Origin: an uncultured Verrucomicrobia subdivision 3 bacterium
GTDB taxonomy: Bacteria; Verrucomicrobiota; Verrucomicrobiia; Limisphaerales; DASXHY01
Assembly (NCBI GenBank): GCA_937890005.1
Contig: CALBZA010000048.1
Location: forward strand, 1-48,002
Reading direction: 5' to 3'
DNA: 48,002 bases
Below the pieces are notes generated by a model. The model was not told the DNA's origin and did not search any database. It saw only the letters and a list, made by a program, of their open reading frames with translations. Both the position numbers and the translations under genes were made by a program. Positions 34,946 through 42,020 of this stretch are shown piece by piece. Position 1 is the stretch's first letter; the number at the start of each line of letters is the position of its first letter.

Positions 34946-35926
34946 TCACTTCCCGCTGGCGATGAACTCAACACGCGCGCTGAGCTGCGGTGTCAGGTAA
35001 CGATCCGGATTCAAAACCTGCACCTTGATCTGCAGTGTTCCCTTGGCGCGATCCGCCTCGGGCGCCACCTCCGCCACGACGCCGTCGTAGTATTTGTCAG
35101 GATAGGCCTCCGGTGTGACGCGGCATTTCTGGCCGAGGGAAATTTTTGAGAGATCGGCTTCGTTCAGATCGATTTCGATTTGAAGATCATTCGGATCGGC
35201 CACCGCCAGCAAGGCCGTGCTTGGGCCACGTCCGCCGCCAAAGCTTTGCGGAACGACCAGCTCCTCCGGATCGACGAGCTTTTCCAACACCACACCGTTG
35301 ATCGGAGATCGAATCGTGCACCAGTCGATGTAAGTCTGCGCAAGCTGTCGGACGCCTTCGATCTCCGTGATCGAGGCGCGGGCGGCCTCCAGCTGAATGC
35401 GTGCGTCGTCATAACGCTGTTTCGATTCGATGTCCGTTTCGGCCAGGCGTTCGATGCGCCGAAGATCAAGTTGCGCCTTTTCGAGATTGGCGCGCGCGGA
35501 TTGAAGGCGTCCCTCCACCTCCTTCAGCCGGGCCCGGTATTCAGAATCATCGAGCAGGACCACGACCTGACCGTTGGTGACGGCATCACCCTTTTTCACG
35601 CCGATCCATTTCACCACGCCAAGAAATCTGGGACTCAGCTCGATCCGTTCACGATTGATGATGTAGCCGCTGACGGTGAGGACGAAGTCGTTTGAGGCAT
35701 CGACGGTGGCGGGAGATGCGGATGAAGCGGCAACAGGGGAAGCCGAATTGGTCGGCGGACGGACGCCGGTATTGACCAGACGCTGCTTGTCCTTCGCGCG
35801 CGGCCACGCAAAAAACAGAGCGACGGCGCAGACGACAATGACTCCGAGAAAAATGATCCAGAGCGAACTCTGCGGACGCTTCTTCTGCTCCGGATCGATT
35901 TGCAGGCTTTTCAGTTTGTCCGACAT
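34946..35926 (-). CDS. HlyD/MacA-type membrane-fusion (adaptor) protein
   Basis: The periplasmic adaptor of a tripartite exporter. The 326-residue protein has an N-terminal cytoplasmic tail (MSDKLKSLQIDPEQKKRPQSS), a membrane anchor (about 22-44, LWIIFLGVIVVCAVALFFAW), a lipoyl/barrel-sandwich half (GVVKWIGVKKGDAVTNGQVVVLLDD), an alpha-hairpin (LKEVEGRLQSARANLEKAQLDLRRIERL... RASITEIEGVRQLAQ), the second lipoyl half (CTIRSPINGVVLEKLVDPEELV) and a beta-barrel (DLQIEIDLNEADLSKI). It follows the ABC permease/ATPase genes on the same strand, separated by a repeat-rich 330-base gap and the 36257 gene, and most likely works with them. Confidence 0.9.
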   Translation of the reverse strand: MSDKLKSLQIDPEQKKRPQSSLWIIFLGVIVVCAVALFFAWPRAKDKQRLVNTGVRPPTNSASPVAASSASPATVDASNDFVLTVSGYIINRERIELSPRFLGVVKWIGVKKGDAVTNGQVVVLLDDSEYRARLKEVEGRLQSARANLEKAQLDLRRIERLAETDIESKQRYDDARIQLEAARASITEIEGVRQLAQTYIDWCTIRSPINGVVLEKLVDPEELVVPQSFGGGRGPSTALLAVADPNDLQIEIDLNEADLSKISLGQKCRVTPEAYPDKYYDGVVAEVAPEADRAKGTLQIKVQVLNPDRYLTPQLSARVEFIASGK

Positions 35927-36256
35927 GCGACGTGAAGATGCTGTGAAACGGAATGGCAGAAAAGCAGGAAAAGCACTTCGTCAATTTGTACCAAAGCGCT
36001 CTCAACGCAGAGGCACGGAGAACGCAAAGGGCCGCAGAGAAAAACCTGGGATACAAACTTCTTAGAGCGTTTCTGAAGAATCTCGGATTGCGGGTGTATC
36101 ACTTGCGACCGGTCGCAGTGCTTCGAAAACTTTCCAGCGATTCTCACTTTCCGGATTGCTGCGGCGGGTCTGCGACACAGCTGCGCTTCATTTTCAGAAA
36201 GACTCTCAGCGGCCCTTTGCGTCCTCTGTGCCTCTGCGTTTGACTCCACTCCGAGA
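35927..36256. other. 330-base gene-free stretch occupied by an inverted repeat element
   Basis: Lies between the small secreted protein and the adaptor gene. It holds the inverted repeat 36001-36244 with an internal spacer of about 150 bases lacking a convincing frame. Nothing else seen. Confidence 0.6.
36001..36244. repeat. Inverted repeat element, family 1
   Basis: Left arm 36001-36044 (CAACGCAGAGGCACGGAG, then AACGCAAAGGGCCGCAGAGA) and right arm 36197-36244 (CTCAGCGGCCCTTTGCGTCC, then TGCCTCTGCGTTTGA) are complementary over about 40 bases with few mismatches. The ends resemble those of the 7906-8003 element, which has a shorter interior. Confidence 0.8.
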
Positions 36257-36673
36257 TCAATCGCGAGTGGCAAAGTTCGATTCACCGAGATAATTGCTCG
36301 CCGTCATGAGAAAGAATTCCTGCGGCTGATTCGCATTCACAATGGTGCTGCGGCAATTGCCTGGAACATTGGTGAGCAGCACCCATTCACGCAGCGGCAG
36401 GCGCAAGTCCGTGCTGTGATAAACCTTGAACACCAGGTCGGGAGTTTCCATATGCACAGGATAGCTCCAGCCAATGGTCACCGTCTTTTTGGGCGGAACA
36501 GGTATGACCGGCTGCACGCCGAAGACCTCGGCACCTTTGGGAGACTGCAGGGCTGCCTGGGATGATGACGCGAATACGGCGAACAGAATCGCACCTGCGA
36601 GAGCTATTCGAGCATTTCCCTTTGAGAAGGCGGACAGTTGGAATCCGCCCGACTTGAGCGTCAGGATTTGCAT
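36257..36673 (-). CDS. Small secreted protein with fibronectin-like fold (hypothetical)
   Basis: A 138-residue exported protein. From ATG 36671-36673 (MQILTLKSGGFQLSAF) a basic stretch leads to a hydrophobic core (IALAGAILFAVFASSSQA) with a cleavable end at SQA. The mature part (GWSYPVHMETPDLVFKVYHS... LREWVLLTNVPGNC... EFFLMTASNYLGESNFA) has the strand pattern and closing N/S-x-G-ES-x-F motif of fibronectin type III-like domains common in verrucomicrobial surface proteins. It lies 76 bases downstream of an ABC permease gene on the same strand, before the adaptor. Role unknown; it could bind substrate for the exporter. Confidence 0.6.
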   Translation of the reverse strand: MQILTLKSGGFQLSAFSKGNARIALAGAILFAVFASSSQAALQSPKGAEVFGVQPVIPVPPKKTVTIGWSYPVHMETPDLVFKVYHSTDLRLPLREWVLLTNVPGNCRSTIVNANQPQEFFLMTASNYLGESNFATRD

Positions 36674-36749
36674 AGCGCGCCGAAAATAGTGAGAGCATTG
36701 GCGCAAAGTCCACAGGGATTTTCCCAATGAAGATCTTCACCAAACCCGC

Positions 36750-37931
36750 TCACACCACTTTCAATGCGGCGATCACTGGAAGGCGCGATGCGCGAATGGC
36801 TGGAAACAGGCTTCCCACAACACCGACCAGCACCGCGAAGATCAATCCCTGCACCGCCAGCTGCGGTGTGATGCGGAACTGAAACACCACTTCGCTGAAC
36901 GTGTTGAAACTCATCGTTCCGAACTGCCAGCCAAGCGCCACGGACAGGCTCTGCAACGCAAAAGACACAGCACATCCAATCACCCCGCCGATCCCGGCAA
37001 GGATGGCTCCTTCAACGATGAAACTGAGCAGAATCGTCCGACGACGGAATCCCAGCACGCGCAATGTCCCGATCTCGCGCGTCCGGGCGCCGACACTTGC
37101 ATACATCGTGTTCATCGCGGCAAAGAACGCGCCGATCGACATCGACACGGCGAGAAACATCCCGATTACCTGAAACATTTTCGAAGTTCGAGTCTGCTCG
37201 CTGTAATAAGCGATCTCCGGATCGACGCGCAGCGGCAGGCGCTTGTCCGATTCCAATCGCTTCACAAACTCCGCCGCGGCTTCCGGACTCGTCATTCGCA
37301 CCAGGGCGCTCGAATAATTTTCCCGATCGAAAAGCGATCGCGCTTCGTCCGCATCCATCCAGATCTCGGAATCAAACGCCGTGTCACCGCCGTCGAACAA
37401 TCCAACCACGCGAAGCTCCTGGCCGCCGGTTTTGAAAACTCCGCCCACCTCCGTGTTGGCGAAACGTTGCGCCATCTTTGTGCTGACGACCGCCTCGCGT
37501 TTACCCGGCGTAAACCAGCGGCCTTCCACCAACCGCACCTGCGGACGCAACTCCGCTCCCTTCGGCGAAATGCCTCGCATCGTCACATTCGCTTCGCCCG
37601 CACCCTCGCGCCGCGGAAGACTGACGAGCACGACGAGGTCCGCGGAGATCAGCGGTTTGCCATCCGCATCCCGGGCAATCTGCGGCAGGTATTGAATCGT
37701 CTGAAGCTGCATCCGGTTCACCTGGCTGCTCGATTCCGCCGTCGAACCTTTTCGGACAATCATCAAATTTCGGGGATCGCCGGTGTTGCGCCCCGATTTC
37801 TCCAGACCTGCTGCGAGCGATTGAATCAGGATGTAAACAGCGACAACGAGCGCGACGCCGATGATGGTGGCAAGCGTCGAGCGCCACCGGACGATCACGT
37901 TTCGAATGTTGTAACGAATCGGCAGCTTCAT
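36750..37931 (-). CDS. ABC transporter permease (MacB/FtsX type), second permease
   Basis: A 393-residue MacB-like permease. One N-terminal helix (about 17-38, STLATIIGVALVVAVYILIQSLAAGLE) is followed by a large periplasmic MacB_PCD domain (about 45-245, with LVEGRWFTPGKREAVVSTKMAQRFAN), then three helices forming the FtsX domain (GMFLAVSMSIGAFFAAMNTMYASVGARTREIGTLRVLGFRRR, with the conserved R-x-x-EIG-x-x-x-x-LG motif). The ATG (37929-37931) overlaps the FRG gene stop by four bases, so translation is coupled. It differs from the first permease at 38763, so the complex may be a heterodimer. Confidence 0.92.
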   Translation of the reverse strand: MKLPIRYNIRNVIVRWRSTLATIIGVALVVAVYILIQSLAAGLEKSGRNTGDPRNLMIVRKGSTAESSSQVNRMQLQTIQYLPQIARDADGKPLISADLVVLVSLPRREGAGEANVTMRGISPKGAELRPQVRLVEGRWFTPGKREAVVSTKMAQRFANTEVGGVFKTGGQELRVVGLFDGGDTAFDSEIWMDADEARSLFDRENYSSALVRMTSPEAAAEFVKRLESDKRLPLRVDPEIAYYSEQTRTSKMFQVIGMFLAVSMSIGAFFAAMNTMYASVGARTREIGTLRVLGFRRRTILLSFIVEGAILAGIGGVIGCAVSFALQSLSVALGWQFGTMSFNTFSEVVFQFRITPQLAVQGLIFAVLVGVVGSLFPAIRASRLPVIAALKVV

Positions 37932-38761
37932 GATTCAATGGGCTCTGAAAAACATTGCCGGATGATCTCCGTCTGCCAGAGGCCGCGCGCCAACCCTTCC
38001 ACATCCGGGAAAAGGGTCCGGCTGTTGATCGCCAGCCGTTCGAGATCGAGAACGATGTCCATCTTGTCGCGGCTCTTCACGGTCCAGCGGATCAGCTTCT
38101 TCACGTCGAGATCCTTTGAAGGAAATGCTTTTCCTGCGCAATCGACCATGTCGCTCCAAGGATCACTGTGCAGCGTGAAGATGCCGGATTGCGCGGTCAT
38201 TCGCGGCGTCGGGTTGAATGGAAAGACCAGTTTGATGCCCGGAACGCGCAGCGGCGAACGACGGTCCTCAAGCACATCCAGTTCGGCGATGTCGCGACGG
38301 CATTGGATCGCCCAGATGATGCCGTCCACGTTCAGCTTCTCCGTGCTTCCCCGGTGCATTCGCTGATCGGCGGGCAGCACATGTTCGCTTTCGTAGAAGG
38401 CTGCGAAGTAAAGCGCCACGAGCGGACTGAAACTCCAGTCGAGCAGGCGCGTCGGCAACCCATGATGCCGCGCGAGGAAAAGATTCTCCCACTCGCTCGC
38501 AATCCTTCCGAAATGTTCGTAGCTGTGGCGACGGAACTGGACGAGAAGGTTGCGCTCCTGTTGCGCGGTAAATGTCACCGGCCGGCCCAGATAAAAATGC
38601 TCGCGCCCGATCGATGGACGCAGCCCTTTCGTCGGCTGACCATGCCCACGGAAGTAGAGCCGGAAATCGCCCTTGCCGCCGACGCGTTTGATCTCGCTTA
38701 GAAAATGTTCAACGCTCCGGATCGATCCCGCTTCCTCATATGAAAAGCTCGCGCGCTTCAT
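37928..38761 (-). CDS. FRG domain-containing protein
   Basis: A 277-residue soluble protein with an N-terminal FRG domain, named after its Phe-Arg-Gly motif, here YFRGHGQPTKGLRPSIGRE at about 36-54. A second family block is HHGLPTRLLDWSFSPLVALYFAAF (about 115-140), and VDGIIWAIQC follows. The function of FRG domains is not known; they occur in phage, defence-like and accessory contexts. The start lies one base after the stop of the first permease (TGA-C-ATG), and the stop overlaps the second permease's start, so it is translated as part of the transporter operon. No signal peptide or membrane helix, so cytoplasmic. Confidence 0.88.
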   Translation of the reverse strand: MKRASFSYEEAGSIRSVEHFLSEIKRVGGKGDFRLYFRGHGQPTKGLRPSIGREHFYLGRPVTFTAQQERNLLVQFRRHSYEHFGRIASEWENLFLARHHGLPTRLLDWSFSPLVALYFAAFYESEHVLPADQRMHRGSTEKLNVDGIIWAIQCRRDIAELDVLEDRRSPLRVPGIKLVFPFNPTPRMTAQSGIFTLHSDPWSDMVDCAGKAFPSKDLDVKKLIRWTVKSRDKMDIVLDLERLAINSRTLFPDVEGLARGLWQTEIIRQCFSEPIES

Positions 38762-38762
38762 G

Positions 38763-40061
38763 TCAGTCCAGGGTCTTCAATCCACTCACCACACTCATCC
38801 GTGCCACAGAGAACGCCGGTGCAATACTGGAGATTATCCCGAGCCCGGCGGCCACGATCGCCGCGATCCCGACGATTTTTGGCGTCACTTCAAACGTGAT
38901 GAAGAACCCGTTCGTCATCTTCGAAATGGTCGGATTCTGAAACGCCCACAAACCGATTCTCGCCACAAGGGCTGCCACAAGCAATCCGGTCACTCCCGAA
39001 GAGTAATGCCGCCGAACGATCGTCATCACCGATGACCCGACAATAATCGCTGTGATTCCAAAACATATCGCCGCGAAGATCTTTCCATTTGTAAACAGCA
39101 GCCACGCGCCGCCGGCTCCAAGAAGAAGTCCGGCCATCGCCAGCCCAAAACTTTCCGCGAGAATGAACGCAAACAATTCGCGTCTCCGGAAACCGATCGC
39201 CTTCAGAATCGCCAGCTCTCGAAACCGTTCCCGGACCGCCATGCTCATCGTGCTTGCGGAAACGAGAATCAACGTGAACACCACCACACTTGAAATCGAA
39301 CCGATCAAGACGCGGACATTCCCGAGCATCGATATGAAGCTGAGTTGAAAGGCACGTTCACTCTCGGCGCGGACTTCTGCCGATGTGTTCTCGAACGCCT
39401 TGTTGACCGCCGCAATGACGCGCGGCATGTCGTCCGGCGTCGAAACCCGCAGCCACCACATGCCAACCCAGCCCGCATTGTCGCACGCGTCGTCCAGATA
39501 TTCCTGATGAAACAGCATGTTCCGGTCATCGGTCGTTCCGGCATAAATTCCGACGATCCGGAAGGTGAGCGTGCAGGGATACACCGTGCTGTCCAGCGTG
39601 AGGCGGTCGCCGATCTTCAATTTGTATTTCTCGGCGGTGACTTTTCCGATGATGCAGGAGTCTTTGATCGTCTCGAACGCTTCATATTCGGGCTGCGACA
39701 TCTTGGCCTCGCCGAACACACTCCGGAGCTTTCTGGCATCCATCGCAAACTGCGCAAACGTCATGCCCTCCTCATTCTGATACCTCCCGCCGTACCAGGT
39801 AAACGGCGTCACCGCCTCGACCCCCGGCACGCGTTCGATCGCCGGCAGCTGTTTCGCCGGAAGGAGATTTGCGATGGAAATCTTGTTGCGAACGGCGACG
39901 CGCAGCGCCGCGCCGACATCTTCGGGCGGCAACGTGAGCTCACGCAAAGTCACCAGCAGGAAAACGAGCAGAAACAGGCTGACCGCGACGCTCAGGATCG
40001 ACAGTGTCGCGCGCCGCTTGTTCCGGAGCGCGTTCTTGATGATGAAGGTGCCGATGCTCAT
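38763..40061 (-). CDS. ABC transporter permease (MacB/FtsX type), first permease
   Basis: A 432-residue MacB/LolCE-like permease. The N-terminal helix (about 18-40, LSILSVAVSLFLLVFLLVTL) precedes a periplasmic domain (about 45-255, with FTWYGGRYQNEEGMTFAQFAMD and IVGIYAGTTDDRNMLFHQEYLDD). Then come FtsX helices (VVVFTLILVSASTMSMAVRERFRELAILKAIGFRRRELFAFILAE, carrying the R-x-x-ELA-x-L-x-AIG coupling helix) and two further helices. The ATG lies 10 bases after the ATPase stop. The periplasmic domain points to export of a substrate or to mechanotransmission rather than import. Confidence 0.92.
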   Translation of the reverse strand: MSIGTFIIKNALRNKRRATLSILSVAVSLFLLVFLLVTLRELTLPPEDVGAALRVAVRNKISIANLLPAKQLPAIERVPGVEAVTPFTWYGGRYQNEEGMTFAQFAMDARKLRSVFGEAKMSQPEYEAFETIKDSCIIGKVTAEKYKLKIGDRLTLDSTVYPCTLTFRIVGIYAGTTDDRNMLFHQEYLDDACDNAGWVGMWWLRVSTPDDMPRVIAAVNKAFENTSAEVRAESERAFQLSFISMLGNVRVLIGSISSVVVFTLILVSASTMSMAVRERFRELAILKAIGFRRRELFAFILAESFGLAMAGLLLGAGGAWLLFTNGKIFAAICFGITAIIVGSSVMTIVRRHYSSGVTGLLVAALVARIGLWAFQNPTISKMTNGFFITFEVTPKIVGIAAIVAAGLGIISSIAPAFSVARMSVVSGLKTLD

Positions 40062-40071
40062 GAGCTGCGGT

Positions 40072-40788
40072 TCAATTGCTCAGCTCGCCCTTTTCCAGAT
40101 GAATGGAGCGCGATCCATACGCCGCAGCCTTGGGATCGTGCGTCACCATGATCACGGTTTTGTTCGCCGTGCGACTGAGCGATTGAAGCACTGTGAGAAC
40201 TTCCTGGGCGGAATGGGAATCGAGATTGCCGGTCGGTTCGTCCGCGACCACGAGGCTGGGATCGGTTACAAGCGCCCGGGCAATTGCCACGCGCTGTTCC
40301 TGTCCGCCCGAAAGCTGGCGCGGCAGATGATGCGAGCGATCGGCCAGCCCGACGATTTCCAGTGCCGTGCTCACGAGCTGCTGGCGTTGTTTGCGGCTCA
40401 ACTTGGTGAGCAGCAGCGGCAGTTCGACATTTTCAAATGCGGTGAGAACCGGAATCAAATTGAACGTCTGGAACACGAACCCGACGTTCTGATTCCGCCA
40501 GTCCGCCAGTTCCGATTCGTTCAGCTGCGTCACGTTCACTCCCTGCACCCGGCATTCACCACTCGTCGGTCGGTCGATTCCCGCGATGATGTGCAGCAGC
40601 GTTGATTTCCCGGAGCCGGACGGCCCCATGAGCGTCAGGAACTCCCCCCGCGCAATGTCGAGCGAGATGTTGTTCAGCGCGGTCACCTGGATTTCTCCCT
40701 GGGAATAAACCTTCGAAAGGTTTCGAATGGCGACGATGGTTTCCGGTTCAGGCATAGGGCGACACAGCAATAGGCGAAAGAAAGCCAT
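40072..40788 (-). CDS. ABC transporter ATP-binding protein (MacB/LolD type)
   Basis: A 238-residue ABC ATPase. Walker A GPSGSGKST (about 55-63), Q-loop FVFQTFNLIPVLTAFENVELPL, signature LSGGQEQRVAIARALV, Walker B PSLVVADEPTGNLDS and the switch His in VTHDPKAAAYG. The LolD/MacB branch is indicated by VYSQGEIQVTALNNISLDI and the GNLDS sequence. It is first of the operon running to the left, followed by two permeases, the FRG protein, a secreted protein and the adaptor. The start could be ATG 40788 or MPEPETIVAI twelve residues later (40755). Confidence 0.95.
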   Translation of the reverse strand: MAFFRLLLCRPMPEPETIVAIRNLSKVYSQGEIQVTALNNISLDIARGEFLTLMGPSGSGKSTLLHIIAGIDRPTSGECRVQGVNVTQLNESELADWRNQNVGFVFQTFNLIPVLTAFENVELPLLLTKLSRKQRQQLVSTALEIVGLADRSHHLPRQLSGGQEQRVAIARALVTDPSLVVADEPTGNLDSHSAQEVLTVLQSLSRTANKTVIMVTHDPKAAAYGSRSIHLEKGELSN

Positions 40789-40921
40789 TTTGCAAACAAT
40801 GGGAGGACTCCGCAGCGAGCAGAGAACGCATTAGTTAAATGAAACGGGATTGATGTGTTTTGCTCCGGACGATTGGCACCCCTCCTTGCCGCTTTTCCAA
40901 ACGCACCGTAGATTCCCCGCC

Positions 40922-41914
40922 ATGAAAGCTGCGTTCATCCAGAAAACAGGTCCCGCCGATGTCATCCAGTTTGGCGATCTTCCCGCGCCGAAACCCGGTC
41001 CCAATGAATGTCTCGTGAAGGTGAAGGCCGTTGACGTGAACCCGATCGATATTTACGTCCGCAGCGGAATGGTTCCCGGCAATCTCGCATTTCCCTACAT
41101 CCTTGGACGCGACCTCGCGGGTGAGGTTGTTGAAACAGGCAGCGCAGTCAAACAGTTCAAGGCCGGCGACCGCGTTTGGACGAGTGGACAGGGTTTTGGC
41201 GGACGCCAGGGAACCTTCGCCGAATTCGCCGCGGTGGATGAGGCTTCGCTTTATCCCATTCCCGACGGTGTGAAGGACGAAGATGTGGTTGCGGTTTCGC
41301 TGGTCGGAATCACCGCGCACCTCGGCCTCGTCACCCATGCAAGGCTGCAGGCAGGCGAAGTTTTGTTCGTGAACGGTGGAACGGGCGGTGTCGGCTCCTG
41401 CGTTGTTCAGATGGGAAAAATTCTCGGTGCGCGCGTGATCACCACCGCCGGTTCAGATGAAAAAGTCGCGCTTGCAAAACAACTCGGTGCGGATGCTGCC
41501 ATCAACTATCGGACCGAGGATGTAAACGCCGCGATCAAAGCCTTTGCGCCGTCGGGCGTGAATGTCTGGTGGGAAACGCTTCGCGAACCCGATTTCGAAC
41601 GCACGGTTTCGCTGCTGGCGATGCGCGGTCGAATGATCGTGATGGCCGGGCGCGATGCGAAGCCGGCTTTCCCTGTGGGACCGTTCTACACGAAAGACTG
41701 CAGCATTCACGGCTTTGCCATGTTCAACGCCTCCGCCCAGGAACAAAAAGTCGCGGCGGAAGACATCAACCGCTGGATGGCGTCCGGAAAACTGAAGGCC
41801 CAGATCGACCGCATTCTTCCGCTGTCTGCAGCTGCTGAAGCCCATCAACTGCAGGAGGAAAGCACAGTGAAGAAGTCCGGGGCATTGAAGGGAAAGATCG
41901 TTCTCAAGCCGTGA
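40922..41914 (+). CDS. NADPH:quinone oxidoreductase-like zinc-independent alcohol dehydrogenase
   Basis: A 330-residue member of the medium-chain dehydrogenase/reductase superfamily, quinone reductase (QOR) branch. N-terminal GroES-like fold (MKAAFIQKTGPADVIQFGDLPAPKPGPNECLVKVKAVDVNPIDIYVRSG), the motif ILGRDLAGEVVETGS, no structural zinc cysteines, and a Rossmann domain with VNGGTGGVGSCVVQMGKILGARVI (NADPH loop) and the QLGADAAINY segment. It reduces quinones or enones with NADPH. I start at ATG 40922; the frame extends upstream to 40850 but homology begins at MKAAFIQ. The gene stands alone. Confidence 0.9.
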   Translation: MKAAFIQKTGPADVIQFGDLPAPKPGPNECLVKVKAVDVNPIDIYVRSGMVPGNLAFPYILGRDLAGEVVETGSAVKQFKAGDRVWTSGQGFGGRQGTFAEFAAVDEASLYPIPDGVKDEDVVAVSLVGITAHLGLVTHARLQAGEVLFVNGGTGGVGSCVVQMGKILGARVITTAGSDEKVALAKQLGADAAINYRTEDVNAAIKAFAPSGVNVWWETLREPDFERTVSLLAMRGRMIVMAGRDAKPAFPVGPFYTKDCSIHGFAMFNASAQEQKVAAEDINRWMASGKLKAQIDRILPLSAAAEAHQLQEESTVKKSGALKGKIVLKP

Positions 41915-41918
41915 TGGT

Positions 41919-41961
41919 GGATGCAGGGCAGACTTTCGACTTTTCAGGCTGCCCTGCATCC
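41919..41961 (+). terminator. Hairpin between the quinone reductase and the M3 peptidase genes
   Basis: A 13-bp perfect stem, GGATGCAGGGCAG (41919-41931) with CTGCCCTGCATCC (41949-41961), loop 17 bases, directly after the quinone reductase stop. No T run follows immediately, so termination is plausible but not certain. Confidence 0.5.
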
Positions 41962-42020
41962 GCGCCCCAAATCTTTTCCATTCCGCTTTTCGTATTTCTG
42001 TTCTAGTTTCCGGCACACTT

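Noticed and set aside
36001..36244. Insertion sequence
   Set aside because: Inverted ends are present, but the interior of about 150 bases has no transposase frame; classed as a repeat element only.
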